DNA from: Amblyomma americanum
Lineage: Eukaryota; Arthropoda; Arachnida; Ixodida; Ixodidae
Assembly (NCBI RefSeq): GCF_052857255.1
Contig: NW_027526499.1
Coordinates: forward strand, 186,001 to 250,000
Reading direction: 5' to 3'
DNA length: 64,000 nt
Shown: in pieces, positions 49,241 to 60,641 of the stretch
How the letters are laid out: the number at the start of each line of letters is the position of its first letter
Numbering within the stretch: the stretch's first letter is position 1
Translations under genes and position numbers: made by a program
The notes under the pieces: generated by a model
What the model saw: the letters and a program-made list of their open reading frames with translations, nothing else
What the model was told of the DNA's origin: nothing
The model's database searches: none

Positions 49241-52200
49241 GAGAAACTCCGTGTTAAACTCCATGTTGGAGAAAGTCCGTGTTGGAGAAACTCCGTGTTG
49301 GAGAAACTCCATGTTGGAGAAACTTTATGTTGTAGAAACTCCGTGTTGGAGAAACTCCATGTTCTAGAAACTCCGTGTTGAAGAAACTCCGTGTTGCAGA
49401 AACTCCGTGTCGGAGAAACTCCGTGTTGCAGAAACTCCGTGTTGGAGAAACTCCGTGTTGTAGAAACTCTGTGTCAGAGAAACTCCGTGTCGGAGAAACT
49501 CCGTGTTGGAGAAACTCCGTGTTGGAGAAACTCTGTGTCGGAGAAATTCCTTGTTGGAGAAACTCCGTGCTGGAGAAACTCCTTGTTGGAGAAACTCCGT
49601 GTTGGGGAAACTCCGTGTTGGAGAAAACTCCGTGTTGGAGAAACTCCCTGTTTTAGAAACTCCGTGTTGGAGAAACTCCGTGTTGTAGAAACTCCGTGTT
49701 AGAGAAACTCCATGTTGGAGAACCTTCTGGTTGGAGAAACTCCTTGTTGGAGAAAATCCTTGTTGGAGAAACTCCATGTTGGAGAAACTCCGTGTTGGAG
49801 AAACTCCGTGTTGTGGAAACTCCGTGTTGGGGAAACGCCGAGATGGAGAAACTTCATGTTGTAGAAACTCCGTGTTGAAGAAACTCCGTGTTGGAGAAAC
49901 TCCGTGTTGGAGAAACTCCGTGTTAGAGAAATTCCATGTTGGAGAAAGTCCGTGTTGGAGAATGTCCGTGTTGGAGAAACTCCGTGTTGGAGAAACTCCG
50001 TGTTGGAGAAACTATGTTGTAGAAACTCCGTGTTGGAGAAACTCTATGTTGTAGAAACTCCGTGTTGAAGAAACTCCGTGTTGGAGAAACTCCGTGTTGG
50101 AGAAACTCCGTGTTAGAGAAACTCCATGTTGGAGAAAGTCCGTGTTGGAGAATGTCCGTGTTGAAGAAACTCCGTGTTGGAGAAACTCCGTGTTGGAGAA
50201 ACTCCGTGTTGGAGAAACTTTATGTTCTAGAAACTCCGTGTTGTAGAAACTCCGTGTTGTAGAAACTCCGTGTTGGAGATAATCCAAGTTGGAGAAACTC
50301 CATGTTGGAGAAACTCCATGCTGCAGAAAATCAGCGCTGGGGAAACTACGCGCTGGAGAATCTCCGCGCTGGAGAGACTTCGTGTTGGAGAAACTTCGTA
50401 TCGGAGAAAGTACGTGTCGGAGAAACTCCGTGTCGCAGAAACTTCGTGTTGTAGAAGCTTCGTGTTGGCGAAACTCCATGTTGTAGAAACTTCGTGTTGG
50501 AGAAACTCTGTGTTGGAGAAACTTATTGTTAGAGAAACTCCGTGATGGAGAAACTTCGTGCTGGAGAAACTTCGTGTTGTAGAAACTGTGTCGGAGAAAC
50601 TCCGTGTTGGAGAAACTCCATGTCGGAGAAACTCCGTGTTGGAGGAACTCCCTCTTGGAGAATCTCCGTGTCGGAGAAACTCCATGTTGGAGAAACTCCG
50701 TGTTTGAGAAACTCCGTGTCGGGGAAACTCCGTGTTGGAGAAACTCCGTGTTGGAGAAACTCCGTGTTGGAGAAAATCCTTGTTGGAGAAACTCCGTGCT
50801 ATAGCAACTCCGTGTTGGAGAAACTCTGCGCTGGAGAAACTCCGCGCTGGAGAAAGTCCGTGTTGGAGAAACTCCGTGTTGGAGAAACTCTGTGTTGGAG
50901 AAACTCCGTGTTGGAGAAACACCACGTTAGAGAAACTCCGTGTTGGAGAAAATCCCTGTTGGAGAAACTCCGTGCTAGAGAAACTCCGTGTATGAAACAC
51001 TCCACGTTGGAGAATCTCCTTGTTGGAAAAACCTTGTTTGAGAAACTCCTTGTTGGAGAAACTCCGTGTTGGAGAAACTCCGTGCTGGGGAAACTTCGTG
51101 TTGGGGAAACGCCGTGTTGGAGAAACTCCATGTTGGATAAACTCCGTGGCGGAGCAACTCCGTGTCGGAGAAATTCCGTGTTGGAGAAACTCCGTGTTGG
51201 AGAAACTCCGTGTTGGAGAAACTCCGTGTTGGAGAAACTTCGTGTTGGAAAAACTCCGTGTTGGAGAAACTCCGTGCTAGAGAAACTCCGTGTTTGAGAC
51301 ACTCCACGTTAGAGAATCTCCTTGTTGGAAAAACCTTGTTTGAGAAACTCCTTGTTGGAGAAACTCCGTGTTGGAGAAACTCCGTGCTGGGGAAACTTCG
51401 TGTTGGGGAAACGCCGTGTTGGAGAAACTCCACGTTGGAGAAACTCCGTGTCGGAGAAACTCCGTGTCGGAGAAACTCCGTGTTGGAGATACTCAGTGTC
51501 GGAGAAACTCCGTGTCGGAGAAAGTCCGTGTTGGAGAAACTCCGTGTCGGAGAAACTCAGTGTCGGAGAAACTCCGTGTCGGAGAAACTCCGTGTCGGAG
51601 AAACTCCGTGTTGGAGAAAGTCCTTGTTGGAGAAACTCCGTGTTGGAGAAACTCCGTGTTAGAGAAACTCCGTGCTGGGGAAACTTCGTGTTGGGGTAAC
51701 GCCGTGTTTGAGAAACTCCATGTTGGAGAAACTCCGTGTCGGAGAAACTCCCTGTTGGAGAAACTCCGTGTTGGAGAAACTCCGTGTTGGAGAAACTCCG
51801 TGTTGGAGAAACTTCGTGTTGGAGAAAATCCTTGTTGGAGAAACTCCGTGCTATAGCAACTCCGTGTTGGAGAAACTCCACGCTGGAGAAACTCCGTGTT
51901 CGAAAAACTCCGTGTTGGAGGAACTCTGTGTTGGACAAACTCCGTGTTGGAGAAACTCCGCGCTGGAGAAACTTCGTGTTGGAGAAACTCCGCGTTGGAA
52001 AAACTCCGTGTTGGAGAAACTCCGTGTTGGAGAAACTCCGTGTCGGAGAAACTCCGTGTTGGAGAAACTTTATGTTGGAGAAACTCCATGTCGAAGAAAC
52101 TTCGTATTGGAGAAACTCCGTGTTGGAGAAACTTTATGTTGTAGAAACTCCGTGTTGGAGAAACTCCATGTTGTAGAAACTCCGTGTTGAAGAAACTCCG

Positions 52201-52261
52201 TGTTGGAGAAACTCCGTGTTGGAGAAACTCCGTGTTAGAGAAACTCCATGTTGGAGAATGT

Positions 52262-52293
52262 CCGTGTTGGGCAATCTCCGTGTTGGGCAATCT
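52262..52293. repeat. Two adjacent private variant monomers
   Basis: The 16-mer CCGTGTTGGGCAATCT occurs twice in a row (52262-52277 and 52278-52293). I noticed the GGGCAATC core nowhere else in the window. It looks like one mutated monomer caught after a single-monomer duplication. Confidence 0.85.
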
Positions 52294-52607
52294 CCGTGTT
52301 GGAGAAACTCCGTGTTGGAGAAACTTTATGTTGTAGAAACTCCGTGTTGGAGATACTCCATGTTGTAGAAACTCCGTGTTGAAGAAGCTCCGTGTTGGAG
52401 AAACTTCGTATCGGAGAAAGTCCGTGTCGGAGAAACTCCGTGTCGCAGAAACTCCGTGTTGTAGAAACTTCGTGTTGGCGAAACTCCTTGTTGTAGAAAC
52501 TCCGTGTTGGAGAAACTTATTGCTAGATAAACTCCGTGTTGGAGAAACTTCGTGCTGGAGAAACTCTGTGTCGGAGAAACTCTGTGTCGGAGAAAGTCTG
52601 TGTCGGA

Positions 52608-53324
52608 GAAACTCCGTGTTGGAGAAACTCCGTGTTGGAGAAACTCCGTGCTAGAGAAACTCCGTGTTTGAGACACTCCACGTTGGAGAATCTCCTTGTT
52701 GGAAAAAACCTTGTTTGAGAAACTCCTTGTTGGAGAAACTCTGTGTCGGAGAAACTCCGTGCTGGGGAAACTTCGTGTTGGGGAAACGCCGTGTTGGAGA
52801 AACTCCGTGTCGGAGAAACTCCGTGTCGGAGAAACTCCGTGTTAGAGAAACTCCGTGTTGGAGAAACTCCGTGTTGGAGAAACTTCGTGTTGGAGAAACT
52901 CCGTCGTGGAGAAACTTTGTGTTGGAGAAAATCCTTGTTGGAGAAACTCCGTGCTACAGCAACTCCGTTTTGGAGAAACTCCGCGCTGGAGAAACTCCGT
53001 GTTCGAAAAACTCCGTGTTGGAGGAACTCTGTGTTGGAGAAACTCCGTGTTGGAGAAACTCCGCGCTGGAGAAACTTCGTGTTGGAGAAACTCCGCGTTG
53101 GAGAAACTCCGTGTTGGAGAAACTCCGTGTCGGAGAAACTTCGTGTCGGAGAAACTCCGTATTGGAGAAACTCCGTGTTGGAGAAAATTTATGTTGGAGA
53201 AACTCCATGTCGAAGAGACTTCGTATTGGAGAAACTCCGTGTTGGAGAAACTTTATGTTGTAGAAACTCCGTGTTGGAGAAACTCCATGTTGTAGAAACT
53301 CCGGGTTGAAGAAACTCCGTGTTG
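52608..53324. repeat. Copied tract, copy 2 (offset about 4.07 kb)
   Basis: Counterpart of 48540-49240, also very similar to 18661-19377 (offset 33,947). The same variant string has thus spread over at least 34 kb. Confidence 0.75.
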
Positions 53325-53774
53325 GAGAAACTCCTTGTTGGAGAAACTCCGTGTTAGAGAAACTCCATGTTGGAGAAAGTCCGTGTTGGAGAATGTCCGT
53401 GTTGGAGAAATTCCGTGTTGGAGAAACTCCGTGTTGGAGAAACTTTATGTTGTAGAAACTCCGTGTTGGAGAAACTCCATGTTCTAGAAACTCCGTGTTG
53501 AAGAAACTCCGTGTTGGAGAAACTCCGTGTCGGAGAAACTCCGTGTTGCAGAAACTCCGTGTTCGAGAAACTCCGTGTTTTAGAAACTCCGTGTTGGAGA
53601 AACTCCGTGTTGTAGAAACTCTGTGTCAGAGAAACTCCGTGTCGGAGAAACTCCGTGTTGGAGAAACTCCGTGTTGGAGAAACTCTGTGTCGGAGAAATT
53701 CCTTGTTGGAGAAACTCCGTGCTGGAGAAACTCCTTGTTGGAGAAACTTCGTGTTGGAAAAACTCCGGGTTGGA

Positions 53775-55690
53775 GAAACTCCGTGCTAGAGAAACTCCGT
53801 GTTTGAGACACTCCACGTTGGAGAATCTCCTTGTTGGAAATACCTTGTTTGAGAAACTCCTTGTTGGAGAAACTCCGTGTTGGAGAAACTCCGTGCTGGG
53901 GAAACTTCGTGTTGGGGAAACGCCGTGTTGGAGAAACTCCACGTTGGAGAAACTCCGTGTCGGAGAAACTCCGTGTCGGAGAAACTCCGTGTTGGAGAAA
54001 CTCTGTGTTGGAGAAACTCCGTGTTGGAGAAGCTCCGTGTTGGAGAAACTTCGTATCGGAGAAAGTCCGTGTCGGAGAAACTCCGTGTCGCAGAAACCTC
54101 GTGTTGTAGAAACTCCATGTTGTAGAAACTTCGTGTTGGAGAAACTCCGTGTTGTAGAAGCTTCGTGTTGGCGAAACTCCATGTTGTAGAAACTTCGTGT
54201 TGGAGAAACTCTGTGTGAGAACTTATTGTTAGAGAAACTCCGTGATGGAGAAACTTCGTGCTGGAGAAACTTCGTGTTGTAGAAACTGTCGGAGAAACTC
54301 CGTGTTGGAGAAACTCCATGTCGGAGAAACTCCGTGTTGGAGGAACTCCCTCTTGGAGAATCTCTGTGTCGGAGAAACTCCATGTTGGAGAAACTCCGTG
54401 TTGGAGAAACTCCATGTCGGGGAAACTCCGTGTTGGAGAAACTCCGTGTTGGAGAAACTCCGTGTTGGAGAAAATCCTTGTTGGAGAAACTCCATGCTAT
54501 AGCAACTACGTGTTGGAGAAACTCTGCGCTGGAGAAACTCCGCGCTGGAGAAACTCCGTGTTGGAGAAACTCCGTGCTGGAGAAACTCTGTGTTGGAGAA
54601 ACTCCGTGTTGGAGAAACACCACGTTAGAGAAACTCCGTGTTGGAGAAAATTCCTGTTGGAGAAACTCCGTGCTAGAGAAACTCCGTGTTTGAGACACTC
54701 CACGTTGGAGAATCTCCTTGTTGGAAAAACCTTGTTTGAGAAACTCCTTGTTGGAGAAACTCCGTGTTGGAGAAACTCCGTGCTGGGGAAACTTCGTGTT
54801 GGGGAAACGCCGTGTTGGAGAAACTCCATGTTGGATAAACTCCGTGGCGGAGCAACTCCGTGTCGGAGAAACTCCGTGTTGGAGAAACTCCGTGTTGGAG
54901 AAACTCCGTGTTGGAGAAACTTCGTGTTGGAAAAACTCCGGGTTGGAGAAACTCCGTGCTAGAGAAACTCCGTGTTTGAGACACTCCACGTTGCAGAATC
55001 TCCTTGTTGGAAAAACCTTGTTTGAGAAACTCCTTGTTGGAGAAACTCCGTGTTGGAGAAACTCCGTGCTGGGGAAACTTCGTGTTGGGGAAACGCCGTG
55101 TTGGAGAAACTCCACGTTGGAGAAACTCCGTGTCGGAGAAACTCCGTGTCGGAGAAACTCCGTGTTGGAGAAACTCTGTGTCGGAGAAACTCCGTGTCGG
55201 AGAAACTCCGTGTTGGAGAAATTCTGTGTCGGAGAAACTCAGTGTCGGAGAAACTCCGTGTCGGAGAAACTCCGTGTTGGAGAAAGTCCTTGTTGGAGAA
55301 ACTCCGTGTTGGAGAAACTCCGTGTTGGAGAATCTCCGTGGTGGGGAAACTTCGTGTTGGGGTAACGCCGTGTTGGAGAAACTCCATGTTGGAGAAACTC
55401 CGTGTCGGAGAAACTCCGTGTTGGAGAAACTCCGTGTTGGAGAAACTCCGTGTTGGAGAAACTTCGTGTTGGAGAAAATCCTTGTTGGAGAAACTCCGTG
55501 CTATAGCAGCTCCGTGTTGGAGAAACTCCACGCTGGAGAAACTCCGTGTTCGAAAAACTCCGTGTTGGAGGAACTCTGTGTTGGACAAACTCCGTGTTGG
55601 AGAAACTCCGCGCTGGAGAAACTTCGTGTTGGAGAAACTCCGCGTTGGAAAAACTCCGTGTTGGAGAAACTTCGTGTTGGAGAAACTCCG
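53775..55690. repeat. Distant copy of the 35.8-37.7 kb tract (offset 17,985 bp)
   Basis: Matches 35790-37705 without net indel, with scattered substitutions (for example CTTGTTGGAAATACC near 53840). It also matches about 39120-40960 at an offset of 14,734. The source tract was later doubled in tandem; this copy stands alone. Confidence 0.82.
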
Positions 55691-56140
55691 TGTCGGAGAA
55701 ACTCCGTGTTGGAGAAACTTTATGTTGGAGAAACTCCATGTCAAAGAAACTTCGTATTGGAGAAACTCCGTGTTGGAGAAACTATGTTGTAGAAACTCCG
55801 TGTTGGAGAAACTCCATGTTGTAGAAACTCCGTGTTGAAGAAACTCCGTGTTGGAGAAACTCCGCGTCGGAGAAACTCCGTGTTGGAGAAACTCTGTGTT
55901 GGAGAAAGTCCGTGTTGGAGAAACTCCGTGTTGGAGAAACTCCGTGTTGGAGAAACTCCGTGTTTTAGAAACTCCGTGTTGGAGAAACTCCGTGTTGTAG
56001 AAACTCTGTGTCAGAGAAACTCCGTGTCGGAGAAACTCCGTGTTGGAGAAACTCCGTGTTGGAGAAACTCTGTGTCGGAGAAATTCCTTGTTGGAGAAAC
56101 TCCGTGCTGGGGAAACTCCTTGTTGGAGAAACTCCTCGTT

Positions 56141-57706
56141 GGAGAAACTCCGTGTTTTAGAAACTCTGTGTTGGAGAAACTCCGTGTTGTAGAAACTCCG
56201 TGTTAGAGAAACTCCGTGTCGGAGAAACTCCGTGTTGGAGAAACTCCGTGTTGGAGAAACTCCGTGTTAGAGAAACTCAATGTTGGAGAACCTTCTTGTT
56301 GGAGAAACTCCTTGTTGGAGAAACTCTGTGTTGGAGAAAGTCCGTGTTGGAGAAACTCCGTGTTGCAGAAACTCCGTGTTGGAGAAACTCCGTGTTTTAG
56401 AAACTCTGTGTTGAAGAAACTCCGTGTTGTAGAAACTCTGTGTCAGAGAAACTCCGTGTCGGAGAAACTCCGTGTTGGAGAAACTCCGTGTTTGAGAAAC
56501 TCTGTGTCGGAGAAATTCCTTGTTGGAGAAACTCCGTGCTGGAGAAACTCCTTGTTGGAGAAACTCCTTGTTGGAGAAACTCCGTGTTGGAGAAACTCCG
56601 TGTTGGAGAAAACTCTGTGTTGGAGAAACTCCGTGTTTTAGAAACTCCGTGTTGGAGAAACTCCCTGTTGTAGAAACTCCGCGTTAGAGAAACTCCATGT
56701 TGGAGAACCTTCTGGTTGGAGAAACTCCTTGGAGAAAATCCTTGTTGGAGAAACTCCATGTTGGAGAAACTCCGTGTTGGAAAAACTCCGTGTTGTGGAA
56801 ACTCCGTGTTGGGGAAACGCCGAGATGGAGAAACTTCATGTTGTAGAAACTCCGTGTTGAAGAAACTTCGTGTTGGAGAAACTCCGTGTTGTAGAAACTC
56901 CGTGTTAGAGAAACTCCATGTTGGAGAAAGTCCGTGTTGGAGAATGTCCGTGTTGGAGAAACTCCGTGTTGGAGAAACTTCGTGTTGGAGAAATTTTATG
57001 TTGTAGAAACTCCGTGTTGGAGAAACTCCATGTTGTAGAAACTCCGTGTTGTAGAAACTCCGTGTTGGAGATAATCCATGTTGGAGAAACTCCATGTTGG
57101 AGAAACTCCATGCTGCAGAAAATCCGCGCTGGGGAAACTACGCGCTGGAGAATCTCCGCGCTGGAGAGACTTCGTGTTGGAGAAACTCCGTGTTGCAGAA
57201 ACTCCGTGTTGGAGAAACTCTGTGTGTGAGAAACTCCGAGTTGGAGAAACTCCGTGTTGGAGAAGCTCCGTGTTGGAGAAACTTCGTATCGGAGAAAGTC
57301 CGTGTCGGAGAAACTCCGTGTCGCAGAAACTCCGTGTTGTAGAAACTTCGTGTTGGCGAAACTCCTTGTTGTAGAAACTCCGTGTTGGAGTACTTATTGT
57401 TAGATAAACTCCGTGTTGGAGAAACTTCGTGCTGGAGAAACTCTGTGTCGGAGAAACTCTGTGTCGGAGAAAGTCTGTGTCGGAAAAACTCCGTGTCGGA
57501 GAAACTCCGTGTTAGAGAAACTCCGTGTTGGAGAAACTCCGTGTTGGAGAAACTCCGTGTTGGAGAAACTCCGTGTTGGAGAAACTCTGTGTCGGAGAAA
57601 TTCCTTGTTGGAGAAACTCCGTGCTGGGGAAACTCCTTGTTGGAGAAACTCCTCGTTGGAGAAACTCCGTGTTGGAGAAACTCCGTGTTGGAGAAAACTC
57701 CGTGTA
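56141..57706. repeat. Tandem unit 1 of a 1,566-bp doubling
   Basis: Repeated at 57707-59120. Landmark AGTACTTATTGTTAGATAA at 57389 recurs at 58955. The region overlaps the larger 4,166-bp duplication, so this unit has relatives starting at 60642 and 62208. Confidence 0.9.
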
Positions 57707-59814
57707 GGAGAAACTCCGTGTTTTAGAAACTCTGTGTTGGAGAAACTCCGTGTTGTAGAAACTCCGTGTTAGAGAAACTCCGTGTCGGAGAAACTCCGTG
57801 TTGGAGAAACTCCGTGTTGGAGAAACTCCGTGTTAGAGAAACTCAATGTTGGAGAACCTTCTTGTTGGAGAAACTCCTTGTTGGAGAAACTCTGTGTTGG
57901 AGAAAGTCCGTGTTGGAGAAACTCCGTGTTGCAGAAACTCCGTGTTGGAGAAACTCCGTGTTTTAGAAACTCTGTGTTGAAGAAACTCCGTGTTGTAGAA
58001 ACTCTGTGTCAGAGAAACTTCGTGTCGGAGAAACTCCGTGTTGGAGAAACTCCGTGTTTGAGAAACTCTGTGTCGGAGAAATTCCTTGTTGGAGAAACTC
58101 CGTGCTGGAGAAACTCCTTGTTGGAGAAACTCCTTGTTGGAGAAACTCCGTGTTGGAGAAACTCCGTGTTGGAGAAAACTCTGTGTTGGAGAAACTCCGT
58201 GTTTTAGAAACTCCGTGTTGGAGAAACTCCCTGTTGTAGAAACTCCGCGTTAGAGAAACTCTATGTTGGAGAACCTTCTGGTTGGAGAAACTCCTTGGAG
58301 AAAATCCTTGTTGGAGAAACTCCATGTTGGAGAAACTCCGTGTTGGAAAAACTCCGTGTTGTGGAAACTCCGTGTTGGGGAAACGCCGAGATGGAGAAAC
58401 TTCATGTTGTAGAAACTCCGTGTTGAAGAAACTTCGTGTTGGAGAAACTCCGTGTTGTAGAAACTCCGTGTTAGAGAAACTCCATGTTGGAGAAAGTCCG
58501 TGTTGGAGAATGTCCGTGTTGGAGAAACTCCGTGTTGGAGAAACTTCGTGTTGGAGAAATTTTATGTTGTAGAAACTCCGTGTTGGAGAAACTCCATGTT
58601 GTAGAAACTCCGTGTTGTAGAAACTCCGTGTTGGAGATAATCCATGTTGGAGAAACTCCATGTTGGAGAAACTCCATGCTGCAGAAAATCCGCGCTGGGG
58701 AAACTACGCGCTGGAGAATCTCCGCGCTGGAGAGACTTCGTGTTGGAGAAACTCCGTGTTGCAGAAACTCCGTGTTGGAGAAACTCTGTGTGTGAGAAAC
58801 TCCGAGTTGGAGAAACTCCGTGTTGGAGAAGCTCCGTGTTGGAGAAACTTCGTATCGGAGAAAGTCCGTGTCGGAGAAACTCCGTGTCGCAGAAACTCCG
58901 TGTTGTAGAAACTTCGTGTTGGCGAAACTCCTTGTTGTAGAAACTCCGTGTTGGAGTACTTATTGTTAGATAAACTCCGTGTTGGAGAAACTTCGTGCTG
59001 GAGAAACTCTGTGTCGGAGAAACTCTGTGTCGGAGAAAGTCTGTGTCGGAGAAACTCCGTGTCGGAGAAACTCCATGTTAGAGAAACTCCGTGTTGGAGA
59101 AACTCCGTGTTGGAGAAACTTCGTGTTGGAGAAACTCCGTCGTGGAGAAACTTCGTGTTGGAGAAAATCCTTGTTGGAGAAACTCCGTGCTACAGCAACT
59201 CCGTGTTGGAGAAACTCCGCGCTGGAGAATCTCCGTGTTCGAAAAACTCCGTGTTGGAGGAACTCTGTGTTGGAGAAACTCCGTGTTGGAGAAACTCCGC
59301 GCTGGAGAAACTTCGTGTTGGAGAAACTCCGCGTTGGAGAAACTCCGTGTTGGAGAAACTCCGTGTCGGAGAAACTCCGTGTCGGAGAAACTCCGTATTG
59401 GAGAAACTCCGTGTTGGAGAAAATTTATGTTGGAGAAACTCCATGTCGAAGAGACTTCGTATTGGAGAAACTCCGTGTTGGAGAAACTTTATGTTGTAGA
59501 AACTCCGTGTTGGAGAAACTCCATGTTGTAGAAACTCCGTGTTGAAGAAACTCCGTGTTGGAGAAATTCCTTGTTGGAGAAACTCCGTGTTAGAGAAACT
59601 CCATGTTGGAGAAATTCCGTGTTGGAGAATGTCCGTGTTGGAGAACTCCGTGTTGGAGAAACTCCGTGTTGGAGAAACTTTGTGTTGTAGAAACTCCGTG
59701 TTGGAGAAACTCCATGTTCTAGAAACTCCGTGTTGAAGAAACTCCGTGTTGGAGAAACTCCGTGTCGGAGAAACTCCGTGTTGCAGAAACTCCGTGTTGG
59801 AGAAACTCCGTGTT
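56476..59814. repeat. Duplication of about 3.34 kb, copy 1 (offset 4,166 bp)
   Basis: Homologous to 60642-63981. The offset becomes 4,167 after about 59644, where this copy lost one A (GAGAACTCC). Both members of the 1,566-bp doubling are inside, so the doubling came first and was then copied whole. Confidence 0.9.
57707..59120. repeat. Tandem unit 2 of a 1,566-bp doubling (partial)
   Basis: Matches the first 1,414 bp of unit 1 and then diverges (CTTCGTG here, CTCCGTG there). Small differences include CTTCGTGTCGG near 58019, CTCTATG near 58260, and CGGAGAAAC here versus CGGAAAAAC near 57482. Confidence 0.9.
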
Positions 59815-60641
59815 GTAGAAACTCTGTGTCAGAGAAACTCCGTGTCGGAGAAACTCCGTGTTGGAGAAACTCCGTGTTGGAGAAACTGTGTCGGAGAAAT
59901 TCCTTGTTGGAGAAACTCCGTGCTGGAGAAACTCCTTGTTGGAGAAACTTCGTGTTGGAAAAACTCCGGGTTGGAGAAACTCCGTGCTAGAGAAACTCCA
60001 TGTTTGAGACACTCCACGTTGGAGAATCTCCTTGTTGGAAAAACCTTGTTTGAGAAACTCCTTGTTGGAGAAACTCCGTGTTGGAGAAACTCCGTGCTGG
60101 GGAAACTTCGTGTTGGGGAAACGCCGTGTTGGAGAAACTCCACATTGGAGAAACTCCGTGTCGGAGAAACTCCGTGTCGGAGAAACTCCGTGTTGGAGAA
60201 ACTCTGTGTCGGAGAAACTCCGTGTCGGAGAAACTCCGTGTTGGAGAAACTCCGTGTCGGAGAAACTCAGTGTCGGAGAAACTCCGTGTCGGAGAAACTC
60301 CGTGTTGGAGAATGTCCTTGTTGGAGAAACTCCGTGTTGGAGAAACTCTGTGTTGGAGAATCTCCGTGCTGGGGAAACTTCGTGTTGGGGTAACGTCGTG
60401 TTGGAGAAACTCCATGTTGGAGAAACTCCGTGTCGGAGAAACTCCGTGTTGGAGAAACTCCGTGTTGGAGAAACTCCGTGTTGGAGAAACTTCGTGTTGG
60501 AGAAAATCCTTGTTGGAGAAACTCCGTGCTATAGCAACTCCGTGTTGGAGAAACTCCACGCTGGAAAAACTCCGTGTTCGAAAAACTCCGTGTTGGAGGA
60601 ACTCTGTGTTGGACAAACTCCGTGTTGGAGAAACTCCGCGC
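59815..60641. repeat. Satellite spacer between the 4,166-bp copies
   Basis: About 52 monomers resembling 43890-44700 and 45700-46510, including GTTTGAGACACTCC and CTATAGCAAC strings and a two-base loss at GAAACTGTGTCGG near 59887. No non-satellite sequence is seen. Confidence 0.88.

Larger units (their letters stand above)
46611..56140. repeat. Satellite mosaic of older dispersed copies
   Basis: About 595 monomers with no immediately adjacent duplicate. Tracts resemble others in the window: 48540-49240 matches 52608-53324 (offset about 4,068-4,084), and 53775-55690 matches 35790-37705 (offset 17,985). Local oddities are a seven-A run at 47566-47572, a lost C near 47205, a four-base loss near 49255, and two private GTTGGGCAATC monomers at 52262-52293. 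Degenerate landmark monomers occur at 50517 and 52511. No gene or foreign element is visible. Confidence 0.88.
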
